Shown: positions 8,997 through 19,217 of the stretch, piece by piece
How positions within the stretch are numbered: the stretch's first letter is position 1
How the letters are laid out: each line of letters opens with the position of its first letter
From: Paraburkholderia sacchari
Lineage (GTDB): Bacteria > Pseudomonadota > Gammaproteobacteria > Burkholderiales > Burkholderiaceae
Direction of reading: 5' to 3'
Length of the DNA stretch: 64,000 bases
Assembly: GCF_000785435.2 (NCBI RefSeq)
Contig: NZ_JTDB02000002.1
Location: 1,158,284-1,222,283 of the forward strand
Made by a program: the position numbers and the translations under genes
Notes under the pieces: model-generated
Databases searched by the model: none
What the model was told of the DNA's origin: nothing
The model's input: the letters and a program-made list of their open reading frames with translations, nothing else

Positions 8997-11900
8997 TTAC
9001 TCGGCCTGGCCTCCAGGCACGAGCACTTCGCGGCTGCCGTTGATGCCCATCGGCGAGACGAGGCCTGCCGCTTCCATCTGTTCGACGAGGCGCGCGGCGC
9101 GGTTGTAGCCGATGCGCAACTGCCGCTGCACCGAGGAAATCGACGCGCGCCGCGTGCGCACGACGAACGAGACGGCCTCGTCGTAGAGCGGATCGGCTTC
9201 CGCATCGGGCGATTCGCCAAACAGGTCCTGCGGCGCGCCTTCGCTCGCGGGGCCTTCGAGGATGCCTTCGACATACTCGGGCTCGCCGAACTGTTTCAGA
9301 TACTCGACTACGGCGTGCACTTCCTCGTCGGCGACGAACGCGCCATGCACGCGCTGCGGGTAGCCTGTTCCCGGCGGCAGGAACAGCATGTCGCCCTGGC
9401 CTAGCAGCGACTCGGCGCCCATCTGGTCGAGAATCGTGCGCGAGTCGATCTTCGACGAGACCTGGAACGCCACGCGCGTCGGGATGTTCGCCTTGATGAG
9501 CCCCGTGATGACGTCCACTGAAGGGCGCTGCGTCGCGAGGATCAGGTGGATGCCGGCGGCGCGCGCCTTTTGCGCGAGACGCGCGATCAGCTCCTCGATC
9601 TTCTTGCCCGCGACCATCATGAGGTCGGCGAGCTCGTCGATCACCACGACGATCATCGGCAGCGGAGAGAGCGGTTCGGGCGCCTCCGGCGTGAGCGAGA
9701 ACGGATTGCCGATCTTCTTCTCGTGCGCTTGCGCGTCGCGGATTTTCTGGTTGAAGCCCGCGAGGTTGCGCACGCCCACCGCCGACATCAGCCGGTAGCG
9801 CTTTTCCATCTCGCCCACGCACCAGTTCAGCGCGTTGGCGGCGAGCTTCATGTCGGTGACCACGGGCGCGAGCAGATGCGGAATGCCTTCGTACACCGAA
9901 AGCTCGAGCATCTTCGGGTCGATCATGATGAGCCGCACGTCCTCCGGCGTGGCCTTGTAGAGCAGCGAGAGGATCATCGCGTTGATCGCCACCGACTTGC
10001 CCGAGCCGGTCGTGCCCGCGACGAGCATGTGCGGCGCCTTGGCGAGGTCGGTGACGATCGGGTGGCCGACGATGTCCTTGCCCATCGCGATCGTGAGCTT
10101 CGACTGCGAGCGGTGGTACGGCGCCGATTCGAGAATCTCCGAAAGGCGGATCATCTGGCGGCGCGCGTTGGGCAGTTCGAGCCCCATGCAGGTCTTGCCG
10201 GGAATGGTCTCGACCACGCGGATCGACGTGAGGCCGAGGCCGCGCGAGAGGTCCTTCATGAGGCCGACGATCTGGCTGCCGCGCACGCCGAGCGCGGGCT
10301 CGACTTCGAAGCGTGTGATAACCGGGCCCGCCGATGCGCCCACTACGGTCACGGGCACCTTGAATTCCTGCAGGCGCTGCTCGATCAATTGGCTCGTTTC
10401 GGCAAGCTTTTGCTCGGAGACGGGTTCGATTTCGGACGAGGCTCGCTCGAGCAGATCGATGCCGGGCAGTTCGACCGCCGATGCGCTGAGCGGCTGGAAC
10501 TCGAACGAAGTCGGCGCGTGGCCGCGCACGGGCTGGCGCGGCGCGGGGGCTTGCTGGACTTCGGGCTGGGCCTCGGCTTGCGGCGCGGGCGGCGTGGAGG
10601 GCGTGCCGTTGCCGTGGTCGAGCGGGTTTGCGGGTGCCGGTGGCTGCGCCCACGGCGGTGTCGTGCTGGCGTAACCGCCTGGTGCAACAGGAGCGGGCGA
10701 CAGTGGCGCTGCAGCTTCGTGCGCGGCGGTTCGCGGCGTGGCTTCGGCTGCCGGGGCAACGAACGGTGTCGGAATCGCAGCGACGGTGGGCGCGCTTGCG
10801 GAGGCGATCGATGTAAATGCCGGCGTCGCGGTGAATGCGGACTGTGCCGGGGGCGTTGGCTGCGCAGGGGTTTCCGGCTTGGGTTCCGCTGGCGTGGCGG
10901 GTGCGGCGGCGAACGGGGCCGGCGTGGACAAGGTCGGAACTGCCACAGGCGAGTGGGGCACGAAGCTTGTCGGCGCGATGGCGGCCGGCGTTGCGTCAGC
11001 CAGGAACGAAGGCACTTCAACGGCGGCGGACGGTGCGAACGTGTGAGTCTGTTGCACGGGCGTCGAGGTGTCGTGGCCGGCCGGCGTGTCGTCCGCTTGC
11101 GCGGCATTCACAGGCGATGGCTCTGCAATCGCGTCATGGCTTGCCGGCGTGGCCGGCGCGACGTGCAGCGTTCCCGTCGCAACGCGCGGGAATTGGACGA
11201 CGTTTTCTGCGGCTACCGGTTCTTGCACATCGGGCGTTACGTCCGGCGTAGCTTTGGGCAACGGCGGCTCGCTCGTCACGTCGATGTCGTCGTGATGCTG
11301 TAGCGGCGTGGAGGGCGGCAGCGCGGCACGGCTCTGTGCAACGTTCGACGGCGCAAGGCCCGTCGCCTGAGCCGATGGCGCGGGCGTCGAGGCGGCCGGT
11401 ACGGCAACTTCTGGTTCGGGCGTCGAGGTGGCGTGGTCCGGCGCCGCGTCGGCCGGTTCGTCCGCTGCTGGTTCGTCGTCGAGCATGACCCACGGCATGC
11501 CGTTGTCGAAGGTCGGCCAGTGGACGGGCGAAGTTGCGAGCGGCTGTGCGGGCGGCGTAGCCGTTGCAGCGGGCGCAGCGGGTTCCGGCAGCACGTCTTC
11601 CTCCTGCTCGTCGATGAGGAAAGCGGGCAGGGCGCTCGGGTTCGATGCATCGCCGGCGTAGGTCCACGGCGCGAAGGATTCGGCGGCGGGTGATGTGACC
11701 GGCGGTATCGCGGCGGCTGGCTCGACGGAAGCTACGGACGCCAAGCTGGTTTCGGCCGATTGCACCGATTGCACCGATTGCACCGATTGCACCGATTGCA
11801 CCGATTGCACCGATTGCACCGATTGCACCGGATGTTCCGGATGTTCCGGATGCGCGGGAGCAGGCGAGGCGTCGTCGCACGCGCTGGCGGCCGTGTGGGC

Positions 11901-13781
11901 GAATCCGGTCGTGCCGCGCGCCGGCGACGTGGTGGAAGTCACGACCGCGCCTTCGGCGGCCGCATCCACTGGGGCAGCATTCTCGAATGCTGCCGTCTCG
12001 GGCAGCGGAGCGATCTGCGGTTCGACAAGCGGCGGCGCCACGTGCGCTGCCGGGGCGGGGCTCGCGTCGCTGGCGGGCAGGTCAGCGGCGGCTTGCGCGT
12101 TCGCGCGCACTTCTGCTTGCGTCGCAGTCTGGTCGACCGTGTTGCGGCGCGCGAGACTCGCGCCCGCGAGCGTCGTCCAGCGCGCGGCGTTTTCCTCGAT
12201 CGAACGCAGCGTTTCGAGCACGCCCGTCGAGAGGGGCGCTTGCGGTGCGGATGCCGTGCCTTGCGTCGCGCGGGAGTAGGCCGGCGTGGCGGTGCCGGCG
12301 AGCGGCGTCGTTGCGGACGCACCGAACCGGGTGTCGAATGACGAGCCGGGCGCGCGCTGTGCCGGGCTGGACGCGCTCTTGGCCGGCCAGATGAACGGAC
12401 GTGGCGGTTTCTGCTGGCGTGCCTGCGGCGCGGCTGCGGCCGCTGCGCGCGCGGCGGTGCTGCCCGCGACCGGCGGCGGCGCGCTACGGCGTGCCGGGGC
12501 CGGTTGCGCAAACGGCGAAACCAGCGGATCGCGCGGCGCAGAGAAGCCGCGCGGCGTGACCGCGGCCGTCGATGCGAGCGTGGCGGCGGCTACCACCGGG
12601 CGCACGCCAGGCGCGCTCGTGGGTGAAACCGGCGGCGAAATCGCGGGTGGGAGCGGGGCGGTGATAGTGGCAGCGGTGACGGCCGGGGGGATCGGCGCGA
12701 TGCGTCGCGGCGTCGGGCTGCCGGCTGCGCTGGCAAGCGCCGCGTCACCTGACGGCACACCGCCGAACGGTGTGCCGCCGGTCTCGGCCAACGCCTGGCG
12801 GCGCATGTCGGCGGGGAAACCGGCGGGCGGGGTTGCCAGCGGCGCACCGGTCGCACCCGCTGCCGGGTTGCGGCGCGTGTCGGCCGGTTGGCCCTCGCGC
12901 AGCCAGCCGGCCGGGGCGGTCGGTTCGGAGCGCGCCCATGCAGCGGCGGGGCTCGGCTCCGGCGACGCGAAATCCGGTTCTGTGCGCCACGGCGAGGCAC
13001 TGCCACGCGTCGAGCCATTGACCGCGAACGCGCCATCCGCGTCCCGCGCCGCCGCGCTCGCGGCGGCACTCGCTCCGGCTGCGGTCGCCGCGCGTTTGCC
13101 CGGCGTCTGCGGACGCCATACGGTCGGGCGTTTGCGGCGCACGCCGTCGAGCGGCTCGGCAAAGCCGCCTGCACCAGGCGTGCCGTTTGCGCTTGCACCC
13201 ATCCCTTGGGTAGGTCCTGTGCCCGAGGCCGTCCTGCCCCCGAGCCCCAGACCGTTGCCAAGGCCGCTAGCCAGCTTGCCGAGGCCGCCCAGGCCACTTA
13301 TCCCGCTCATGCCATTCGAGCCCGGGCGCGCCGCGCCTTGCGGCTGCGCGGCGTCCTGTCTGGGCGCGCGGCGGCTGCGGCGTTCATCGTCGTCTTCCTT
13401 GTTCGACGGACGGATGTTGAGCCCGAGGCCGAGCGAGACGTCGGCCCAGGCGAAGAAGTCGCGCCAGTGGAAATCGATGAGCCAAGGCAGGCTCACGAAC
13501 AGCAGCGCCGCCATCGCGAGCGGCGCGGCGACATGCCCGATCAGCTTGCCGAGCCCGCCCGCGAGCGCGTGCCCGAGCGCATCGAAGCCGTCGATGTTCA
13601 GGATCGTGGCTTCGAGCGCGCAGCTCGCCAGCAACACGCAGACAAAGCCGAGCCAAAGCCGGATTGTGCCGGGGCCGCGCAAGCCCGCGCCGCCAGGCAG
13701 CACCGACTTCACGAGACGCCAGATCAGAGGGACGAACCAGATGGCGGATAAGCCGAACCAGCCAGGGACTACCGTGTGCAT
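8997..13781 (-). CDS. ftsK: DNA translocase FtsK with very long Ala/Pro-rich linker
   Basis: Septal DNA pump that clears chromosome ends and activates dimer resolution. From ATG 13781 it has 1594 residues. N-terminus: only about three hydrophobic segments, at roughly 10-30, 40-60 and 75-100. Then an approximately 1000-residue low-complexity Ala/Pro/Thr linker, including eight VQS repeats. The RecA-like motor starts near residue 1110, with Walker [10 protein letters not shown] near 1255, then [10 protein letters not shown] and [10 protein letters not shown]. The C-terminal gamma winged helix ([19 protein letters not shown]) starts near 1535 and should read KOPS. A TTG at 13793 is a possible alternative start. 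In the TTG frame a stop lies immediately upstream, so the usual first membrane helix is absent (see findings). Confidence 0.93.
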   Translation of the reverse strand: MHTVVPGWFGLSAIWFVPLIWRLVKSVLPGGAGLRGPGTIRLWLGFVCVLLASCALEATILNIDGFDALGHALAGGLGKLIGHVAAPLAMAALLFVSLPWLIDFHWRDFFAWADVSLGLGLNIRPSNKEDDDERRSRRAPRQDAAQPQGAARPGSNGMSGISGLGGLGKLASGLGNGLGLGGRTASGTGPTQGMGASANGTPGAGGFAEPLDGVRRKRPTVWRPQTPGKRAATAAGASAAASAAARDADGAFAVNGSTRGSASPWRTEPDFASPEPSPAAAWARSEPTAPAGWLREGQPADTRRNPAAGATGAPLATPPAGFPADMRRQALAETGGTPFGGVPSGDAALASAAGSPTPRRIAPIPPAVTAATITAPLPPAISPPVSPTSAPGVRPVVAAATLASTAAVTPRGFSAPRDPLVSPFAQPAPARRSAPPPVAGSTAARAAAAAAPQARQQKPPRPFIWPAKSASSPAQRAPGSSFDTRFGASATTPLAGTATPAYSRATQGTASAPQAPLSTGVLETLRSIEENAARWTTLAGASLARRNTVDQTATQAEVRANAQAAADLPASDASPAPAAHVAPPLVEPQIAPLPETAAFENAAPVDAAAEGAVVTSTTSPARGTTGFAHTAASACDDASPAPAHPEHPEHPVQSVQSVQSVQSVQSVQSVQSVQSAETSLASVASVEPAAAIPPVTSPAAESFAPWTYAGDASNPSALPAFLIDEQEEDVLPEPAAPAATATPPAQPLATSPVHWPTFDNGMPWVMLDDEPAADEPADAAPDHATSTPEPEVAVPAASTPAPSAQATGLAPSNVAQSRAALPPSTPLQHHDDIDVTSEPPLPKATPDVTPDVQEPVAAENVVQFPRVATGTLHVAPATPASHDAIAEPSPVNAAQADDTPAGHDTSTPVQQTHTFAPSAAVEVPSFLADATPAAIAPTSFVPHSPVAVPTLSTPAPFAAAPATPAEPKPETPAQPTPPAQSAFTATPAFTSIASASAPTVAAIPTPFVAPAAEATPRTAAHEAAAPLSPAPVAPGGYASTTPPWAQPPAPANPLDHGNGTPSTPPAPQAEAQPEVQQAPAPRQPVRGHAPTSFEFQPLSASAVELPGIDLLERASSEIEPVSEQKLAETSQLIEQRLQEFKVPVTVVGASAGPVITRFEVEPALGVRGSQIVGLMKDLSRGLGLTSIRVVETIPGKTCMGLELPNARRQMIRLSEILESAPYHRSQSKLTIAMGKDIVGHPIVTDLAKAPHMLVAGTTGSGKSVAINAMILSLLYKATPEDVRLIMIDPKMLELSVYEGIPHLLAPVVTDMKLAANALNWCVGEMEKRYRLMSAVGVRNLAGFNQKIRDAQAHEKKIGNPFSLTPEAPEPLSPLPMIVVVIDELADLMMVAGKKIEELIARLAQKARAAGIHLILATQRPSVDVITGLIKANIPTRVAFQVSSKIDSRTILDQMGAESLLGQGDMLFLPPGTGYPQRVHGAFVADEEVHAVVEYLKQFGEPEYVEGILEGPASEGAPQDLFGESPDAEADPLYDEAVSFVVRTRRASISSVQRQLRIGYNRAARLVEQMEAAGLVSPMGINGSREVLVPGGQAE
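11758..11829 (-). repeat. 9-bp perfect tandem repeat, 8 copies, inside ftsK
   Basis: Unit gattgcacc (plus strand) repeated eight times without a mismatch. On the coding strand it encodes eight consecutive Val-Gln-Ser triplets in the FtsK linker. It is followed at 11830-11847 by two copies of a related 9-mer encoding His-Pro-Glu. Confidence 0.97.
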
Positions 13782-14033
13782 GCCAGAGATCAACGCTTAA
13801 AAGATGTGCAACGTATCGAGTGTAACCGCCCAGCCCCCGCGCACCGCAATGCGCGTTGCCGCGCCGCAACCGGCGTGGCCGCGCAGGCGTCTGGCGGGTG
13901 TGCCGCAAGCCCGGCACGCAGGGCTATGAGCAGGGCGGGCTGCTATGGGAAGCCACGCCGGACACCGTGGGGAACTCAGCGGGGGGAAGACTGTGGACCA
14001 GTTTGCCGTGCGCGAGGCGCGAGACGGCGCGCC
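13782..14033. other. intergenic region upstream of ftsK
   Basis: About 250 bases (300 with the adjacent terminator) between the META gene and ftsK. Leftward, TACACT near 13820 and GATACG just after it are possible -10 elements; the nearest -35 candidate (TTGCGG) is 19 bases away. No gene seen. Confidence 0.35.
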
Positions 14034-14065
14034 AAAAAAGAGCCGCGCCGGACGAGCGCGCGGCT
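14034..14065 (-). terminator. intrinsic terminator of the META-domain gene
   Basis: Leftward strand: 8-bp GC stem (14058-14065 with 14041-14048) followed by CTTTTTT (complement of 14034-14040). It lies 19 bases after the META gene stop and separates it from ftsK. Confidence 0.85.
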
Positions 14066-14083
14066 GCTTAACGGCGCAACGCC

Positions 14084-14755
14084 TCACTTGCCCTGCTGCG
14101 CGGGCGCGGCGGCGGAGGCCGCGGACGGCGCGCTTGCGGGCCCACTGGAGGCAGCGGGCGCACCCGCTTGGGCGAAGGTCAGGCGGTCGCCGTTTGCGAG
14201 CACGATCAGGAGTGCCTGCGGTTCGCGCATTTGCACGCCCGAACGCTGGATGTGCGCGAGCGCGTCGAGGTACGGGCCTTCGATTTCGCCGCCCGTGCCG
14301 ACGCACGCCATGCGCGTGCCCGCGAGCTGGCCAAACGAGAGCAGCCCGTTTTTGAGCGAGTAGGTTCCCATGTAGCGATTGCAGCCCGAGAAGCCGCTCG
14401 CACGGCGCTGCCCGCTGGCGGTCGAGAGATCGAGCGTGACGGGGCGCGCGGGGCGCGCATCGGGAGCGCCGTTTTCGGCGGTTGCACTCGACGCTGCGGG
14501 CACCGCGCGCTGCGTACCGTCGGCGCGTTTCCATTCGACGAGTTGCCAGTGCGTGTTGTCGAGCAATTGCGTCGCGGCGGGATTGAACGGGTCGGGCGGC
14601 GGGGCGGACGTGTCCTGGTGAACCGGCAGCTTGCAGGCGGCAAGCAGGAGCGCAGCCGCAGCGGCGGCCGCGAACGGCGCGGTGTATGACACACGCGAGG
14701 CGAGCAGGCGCGCAAACTTGCGTGCGGCGGGGCGTGTGCTCGAGCGGTGGGGCAT
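14084..14755 (-). CDS. META/HslJ-like domain lipoprotein
   Basis: 223-residue envelope lipoprotein. The signal segment ends in the lipobox LLAAC at about residues 37-41. The mature part has a META (HslJ-like) domain: NTHWQLVEW, then GFSGCNRYMGTYSL, GTRMACVG and a closing LTFAQAG. A low-complexity Ala/Ser tail follows. HslJ-type domains are linked to stress resistance, but no enzymatic role is known. ATG 14755 is chosen because GAGGA lies upstream; ATG 14770 is the alternative. Divergent from purT. Confidence 0.85.
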   Translation of the reverse strand: MPHRSSTRPAARKFARLLASRVSYTAPFAAAAAAALLLAACKLPVHQDTSAPPPDPFNPAATQLLDNTHWQLVEWKRADGTQRAVPAASSATAENGAPDARPARPVTLDLSTASGQRRASGFSGCNRYMGTYSLKNGLLSFGQLAGTRMACVGTGGEIEGPYLDALAHIQRSGVQMREPQALLIVLANGDRLTFAQAGAPAASSGPASAPSAASAAAPAQQGK

Positions 14756-14959
14756 CGCATCGTTCCTCATAACTGGCGAAGGCGTAAGCGTAACCCACCA
14801 AGGGGCCGCATGCGAGCGCAAAGGCTCGCCGGAGATCCACAAAAGCCTGCTTCGCGCGCCCGCTCGAGGCGCGCGGGGTGTTAACATCGGCGCTCCCTCG
14901 CATTCGCATCCCTTGAAGCGCGAACCACGCGCCGCCTCACCCTCATTCCTGGAGATATC

Positions 14960-16180
14960 ATGCAGACCGGCACTCGCATCGGCACGCCGCTTTCCGCTTC
15001 CGCCACCCGTGTCATGCTGCTCGGCGCCGGCGAACTCGGCAAGGAAGTGATCATCGCGCTGCAACGCCTCGGCGTCGAAGTGATCGCCGTCGACCGCTAC
15101 GAAAACGCGCCCGGCCATCAGGTCGCGCATCGCGCCCACGTCATCGACATGGCCGATCCCAAGGCGCTGCGCGCGCTCATCGACGCCGAGCGTCCGCACC
15201 TCGTCGTGCCCGAGATCGAGGCCATCGCCACCGATGCGCTGGCGGCCGTCGAAGCCGAGGGCGCGGCCGTGGTGATCCCCACCGCGCGCGCCGCGCAGCT
15301 CACCATGAACCGCGAAGGCATCCGGCGTCTCGCCGCCGAGGAACTGGGCCTGCCGACCTCGCCCTACGCATTCGCCGATTCGCTCGACGAACTGAAGGCC
15401 GGCATTGCCAAGGTCGGCTACCCGTGCGTGGTGAAGCCGGTGATGTCGTCCTCGGGCAAGGGGCAGTCGGTGCTCAAGAGCGATGCCGATGTCGAGCGCG
15501 CCTGGCAATACGCGCTCTCGGGCGGGCGCGTGAATCATGGCCGCGTGATCGTCGAGGGCTTTATCGACTTCGAATACGAAATCACGCAGCTCACCGTGCG
15601 CGCGACCAATCCGGCGAGCGGCGCCGTGCAGACGTACTTCTGCGATCCGATCGGCCACCGCCAGGTCGACGGCGACTACGTGGAGTCGTGGCAGCCGCAG
15701 CCGATGAGCCCGAAGGCGCTCGAGCGCTCGCGTGAAGTCGCGCACAAGGTGACCGAGGCGCTGGGCGGGCGCGGCCTCTTCGGCGTCGAGTTGTTCGTGC
15801 GCGGCGATGACGTCTGGTTCTCGGAAGTGAGCCCGCGTCCGCACGACACGGGGCTTGTCACGCTCGCGTCGCAACGCTTCTCCGAGTTCGAACTGCATGC
15901 GCGCGCGATTCTCGGGCTGCCCGTCGATACTACGGCGCGCGGGCCGGGCGCATCGGCGGTGATTTACGGCGGCATGGACGCGCGCGGCATCGCCTTCGAA
16001 GGCGTGGCAGAGGCGCTGGCCGTGCCGGGCGCGGACCTGCGCCTGTTCGGCAAGCCCGAGAGCTTCGCGAAGCGCCGCATGGGCGTCGCACTCGCGACCG
16101 GCGTCGACATCGACGAAGCCCGTTCGCGTGCCCGCGCGGCGGCCGCGGCGGTGCGGCCGGTGCCGGGGAGCGCGTCGTAA
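14960..16180 (+). CDS. purT: formate-dependent phosphoribosylglycinamide formyltransferase
   Basis: Purine synthesis enzyme: formate + ATP + GAR gives FGAR, the folate-independent alternative to PurN. 406 residues, full length. The N-terminal preATP-grasp domain has [13 protein letters not shown], and the ATP-grasp has [14 protein letters not shown] and the metal site [17 protein letters not shown] lies before the ATG. It stands alone, divergent from the META lipoprotein gene. Confidence 0.97.
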   Translation: MQTGTRIGTPLSASATRVMLLGAGELGKEVIIALQRLGVEVIAVDRYENAPGHQVAHRAHVIDMADPKALRALIDAERPHLVVPEIEAIATDALAAVEAEGAAVVIPTARAAQLTMNREGIRRLAAEELGLPTSPYAFADSLDELKAGIAKVGYPCVVKPVMSSSGKGQSVLKSDADVERAWQYALSGGRVNHGRVIVEGFIDFEYEITQLTVRATNPASGAVQTYFCDPIGHRQVDGDYVESWQPQPMSPKALERSREVAHKVTEALGGRGLFGVELFVRGDDVWFSEVSPRPHDTGLVTLASQRFSEFELHARAILGLPVDTTARGPGASAVIYGGMDARGIAFEGVAEALAVPGADLRLFGKPESFAKRRMGVALATGVDIDEARSRARAAAAAVRPVPGSAS

Positions 16181-16373
16181 CAAGCGCCGGCGCGGCGACG
16201 CCTGACCTGGTTGACGCCATACGTTGATCGGGCGCATTCGTGCTGCCGTCGTAGCGTCAGATAATCATTGTTTTTGCCGCCCGGGGCGCGCTGCCGCCGT
16301 GCATGACCTGGCATGCCCGGGGCGCGGCGCGATGCGCCGGGTTATCGTGTCAAGCAAATTGCAGGAAACGGGA

Positions 16374-16562
16374 ATGATGAAGTCGATCGCGTTGTGGTGG
16401 CCGCGCGGACTGTTGTTGGGGGTGTGCGCGCTCGCGCTCTCGGGTTGCGGCATCGCAGCCGCGCCGTGCCGCGTGGTGTCGGCGGGCTTGAAGATCGTGC
16501 CGATAGTCGGGCACGTGGCTGCGGCACCTACCGACGCCTGTGCCGACGTGATCGACCCCTGA
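16374..16562 (+). CDS. small lipoprotein (DUF6726-like)
   Basis: 62-residue predicted lipoprotein. MMKSIALWWPRG starts a signal peptide ending in lipobox ALSGC (Cys at about residue 25). The short mature part contains SAGLKIVPIVGHVAAAP and two further cysteines. AGGAAACGGGA precedes the start, which may be either of two adjacent ATGs. It resembles small conserved Burkholderiaceae lipoproteins that I recall as DUF6726; the assignment is from memory of the pattern. Function unknown. Confidence 0.65.
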   Translation: MMKSIALWWPRGLLLGVCALALSGCGIAAAPCRVVSAGLKIVPIVGHVAAAPTDACADVIDP

Positions 16563-16662
16563 ACCGTGTAGCCCGCCCGGTGCGCAACATTAGCGGCGCA
16601 ACACGCCAACTCACCATGCCGGCGCAGCGCGCCGGTCCAACCGGGTATCGGGAGAATACGCC

Positions 16663-17094
16663 ATGATCCGCGGACGCAACGCCGCCCACCGTCTTGCCAC
16701 CCGTCTACGCACGCCGCGCCGGCTCGCTGCGGGTGTGTTCGCGCTTGCCGTCGTCGGCGCCGGCGCGAGCCTCGCGGCGACTGCCGCGCAAGCCGCCTCG
16801 CTAGACGTGCGCGAGATCCAGACCCAGTCTCGCCACACCTACCGCTATACCTGCGCGGACGGCAAGACCTTCAAGGTCACCTACATCAACGGCTCCAACG
16901 GGCAGAGCTTCGCGCTCGTTCCCGTTGCGGGGCACTCGCTGCTGTTTGTCGGCGTGATTGCCGCGTCGGGCGTGAAATACGTCGCCGACCGCTATACCTG
17001 GTGGACCAAGGGCCCCGGCGCCGACCTTTACGACGAAATGGCCGAAGGCAGTCCCAAACCCATCGTTTCCGGCTGCGCCACGATCATGCGCTAG
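16663..17094 (+). CDS. MliC family protein, predicted C-type lysozyme inhibitor
   Basis: 143-residue exported protein. A signal peptide with a twin-arginine-like TPRRLAAG run and hydrophobic core ends at AAQA-AS (about residue 44). The mature domain shows the MliC pattern: YTCADGKTFKV, a central hydrophobic strand, AASGVKY and WWTKGPGADLYD, with a closing Cys for a disulfide. MliC proteins block host or phage lysozyme in the periplasm. This one lacks a lipobox, so it would be soluble and PliC-like. GGGAG lies before the ATG. Confidence 0.82.
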   Translation: MIRGRNAAHRLATRLRTPRRLAAGVFALAVVGAGASLAATAAQAASLDVREIQTQSRHTYRYTCADGKTFKVTYINGSNGQSFALVPVAGHSLLFVGVIAASGVKYVADRYTWWTKGPGADLYDEMAEGSPKPIVSGCATIMR

Positions 17095-17615
17095 GGGTGC
17101 CCGGTGCTCTGCGCCCGCGCCATTCCGGTGCCCGGCGTTGCAGAAGCCGGGTCGCCCGGCCATAGGGATTTGTGCCAAGGTGTTACAATACCGGCCTTTC
17201 GCCGAATTGCGCCTGCTCTCGTGGCGGGTTGTGGCCGGCGACGGGGCAGACTGCCGTGCCCGTGAGCGCCGGGATGAGGCAGACGACGAGGCAGACACCC
17301 AGGCGTTACGACATCGACTGAAGCAGCCGGGCGCACCGGCTGGCAACAAGGGAACGAGCGGGTCGAGCGCGGCCGTGCAGCCGGCGCTCCCTGCATACCG
17401 CGATGGGTTGACTCGACGGCGTTCCCGCGAACCTGCCGGGCATTTTCCGCGATCCGTCCGCTGGACGGACAACGCGGCCGCTGCAGCCCCGCCGCTCCGT
17501 AACTCAGTAACGCTCGCCCAGTTTGCCCGCACGTTTGCAACCCGGCAGTACCCCGCAGTGATCATTTGAGGCGCACCGCGCCTCGCGCGCATAGCGCCTT
17601 TATAGCGAAGCCATC
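17095..17615 (+). other. long gene-free leader of rhlE
   Basis: About 520 bases without a supported gene. TACAAT at 17184-17189 is a possible -10, but no -35 is at the right distance. If it is used, the rhlE transcript has a ~420-base GC-rich leader with several potential hairpins. DEAD-box helicase mRNAs often carry long regulatory leaders. Confidence 0.4.
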
Positions 17616-19097
17616 ATGTCCGACACAGCCGTCAAGCCCAGCACCGAGACCTTCGATCAGTTCGGCCTGGCACCCGAGATCCTCAAGGCGATCAAGGAGC
17701 AGGGCTACACGACGCCCACGCCCATTCAGGCGCAGGCCATTCCCGTGGTCCTCACGGGCCGCGACGTGATGGGCGCCGCGCAGACCGGCACCGGCAAGAC
17801 CGCGAGCTTTTCGCTGCCGATCATTCAGCGTCTGCTGCCGCTGGCGAGCACGAGCGCCTCGCCTGCGCGCCACCCGGTGCGCGCGCTGATCCTCACGCCC
17901 ACGCGCGAACTGGCCGACCAGGTCGCCAACAACGTGCGCACCTACGCGCAGCACACGGCGCTGCGCAGCGCCGTGGTGTTCGGCGGCGTCGACATGAATC
18001 CGCAATCGGACGAACTGCGCCGTGGCGTGGAAATCCTGATCGCGACGCCGGGCCGCCTGCTCGACCACGTGCAGCAGAAGACCACGAGTCTGGGCCAGGT
18101 GCAGATGCTGGTGCTCGACGAAGCCGACCGCATGCTCGACATGGGCTTCCTGCCCGACCTCCAGCGCATCCTGAATCTGCTGCCGAAGGAGCGCCAGACG
18201 CTGCTGTTCTCGGCCACCTTCTCGGGCGAGATCAAGAAGCTTGCCGCGACCTATCTGCGCACGCCGCAGACCATCGAGGTCGCGCGCAGCAACTCGACGG
18301 CCACCAACGTCACGCAGGTCGTCTACGAAGTCGCCGAAGGCGACAAGACCGGCGCGGTCGTGCAACTGATTCGCGAGCGCGGCCTGAAGCAGGTGATCGT
18401 GTTCTGCAACAGCAAGATCGGCGCAAGCCGTCTCGCGCGCCAGATCGAGAAGCAGGGCATCGTGGCCGCCGCGATTCACGGCGACCGCTCGCAAAGCGAG
18501 CGCATGCAGGCGCTCGACGCCTTCAAGCGCGGCGAGATCGAGGCGCTGGTGGCAACCGACGTGGCCGCGCGCGGCCTCGACATCGCCGAGCTGCCGGCCG
18601 TGATCAACTTCGACCTGCCGTTCAACGCCGAAGACTACGTGCACCGCATCGGCCGCACGGGCCGCGCGGGCGCCTCGGGCGACGCGCTTTCGCTGTGCAG
18701 CCCGAGCGAGAAGAAGCAGCTCGCCGACATCGAAAAGCTGATCAAGCGTCCGCTGACCGTCGAGCGGCTGGTGGTCGACACGCCGGTTGCGCATCACGAA
18801 GGCGGCGGCCGCCGCCGCGAGCGCGATGGCCACGAGGGCCGCGAAGGTCGTGGGGAGCGCGTTGGTCATCGTCGCCAGGGGGCTTACGAGCGGCCGCATC
18901 ATCATCGCCAGTCGCAGCCCATCGACGATTTTTTCCTGAAGCCCTACGAGCCGTCGCCGAGCGCGCGCAGCGCGGCCGAAGACAAGCCCGCGCCGGCCGC
19001 CGCCGCGTCGCAAAAGCCGAAGCAGCCGCTCGCGGCGCTGCTGGGTGGCTTGGGTTCGTCGTGGCGCAACAAGCCTACTTCGTCTTCGTCGTCCTGA
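17616..19097 (+). CDS. rhlE: DEAD-box ATP-dependent RNA helicase, RhlE type
   Basis: 493-residue RNA helicase for RNA remodelling, ribosome assembly and decay. Conserved motifs in order: Q motif (FDQFGL with PTPIQAQAIP), AQTGTGKT, PTRELA, TPGRLLDH, DEAD in VLDEADRMLDMG, SAT, then ARGLDI and HRIGRTGRAG. The C-terminal ~110 residues are a basic, His/Arg/Gly-rich tail ending in LGGLGSSWRNK, the usual low-complexity RNA-binding tail of RhlE proteins. Confidence 0.93.
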   Translation: MSDTAVKPSTETFDQFGLAPEILKAIKEQGYTTPTPIQAQAIPVVLTGRDVMGAAQTGTGKTASFSLPIIQRLLPLASTSASPARHPVRALILTPTRELADQVANNVRTYAQHTALRSAVVFGGVDMNPQSDELRRGVEILIATPGRLLDHVQQKTTSLGQVQMLVLDEADRMLDMGFLPDLQRILNLLPKERQTLLFSATFSGEIKKLAATYLRTPQTIEVARSNSTATNVTQVVYEVAEGDKTGAVVQLIRERGLKQVIVFCNSKIGASRLARQIEKQGIVAAAIHGDRSQSERMQALDAFKRGEIEALVATDVAARGLDIAELPAVINFDLPFNAEDYVHRIGRTGRAGASGDALSLCSPSEKKQLADIEKLIKRPLTVERLVVDTPVAHHEGGGRRRERDGHEGREGRGERVGHRRQGAYERPHHHRQSQPIDDFFLKPYEPSPSARSAAEDKPAPAAAASQKPKQPLAALLGGLGSSWRNKPTSSSSS

Positions 19098-19137
19098 GAT
19101 TTGAAGGGCGGCGAGGCTTCTTCGGCTTCGCGCGATG

Positions 19138-19176
19138 AAAAAAGCGGCGTGCCGGTTTCGACCGGCACGCCGCTTT
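19138..19176. terminator. bidirectional terminator between rhlE and gluQ
   Basis: A 16-bp perfect stem (19141-19156 with 19161-19176) capped by a TTCG loop. Leftward it is followed by a T run from the complement of 19138-19143. Confidence 0.88.
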
Positions 19177-19217
19177 CGCATTTCTGCCATTTCTGCCCGC
19201 AATCGTGGGCTATGCGC

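Noticed and set aside
11695..12341. Plus-strand frames with Thr-Asp-Cys or His-Arg-Leu repeats
   Set aside because: They are the other-frame translations of the 9-bp array inside ftsK; there is no independent start site or conserved flank.
14084..16237. A 717-codon minus-strand frame running from purT antisense into the META lipoprotein gene
   Set aside because: Only the last ~225 codons resemble a protein family; the upstream part is antisense to purT. The lipoprotein has its own signal peptide and ribosome site.
16211..16265. TTGACG and GATAAT near the small lipoprotein gene as a promoter
   Set aside because: The two elements are about 43 bases apart, so they do not form one promoter, and no partner lies at proper spacing.
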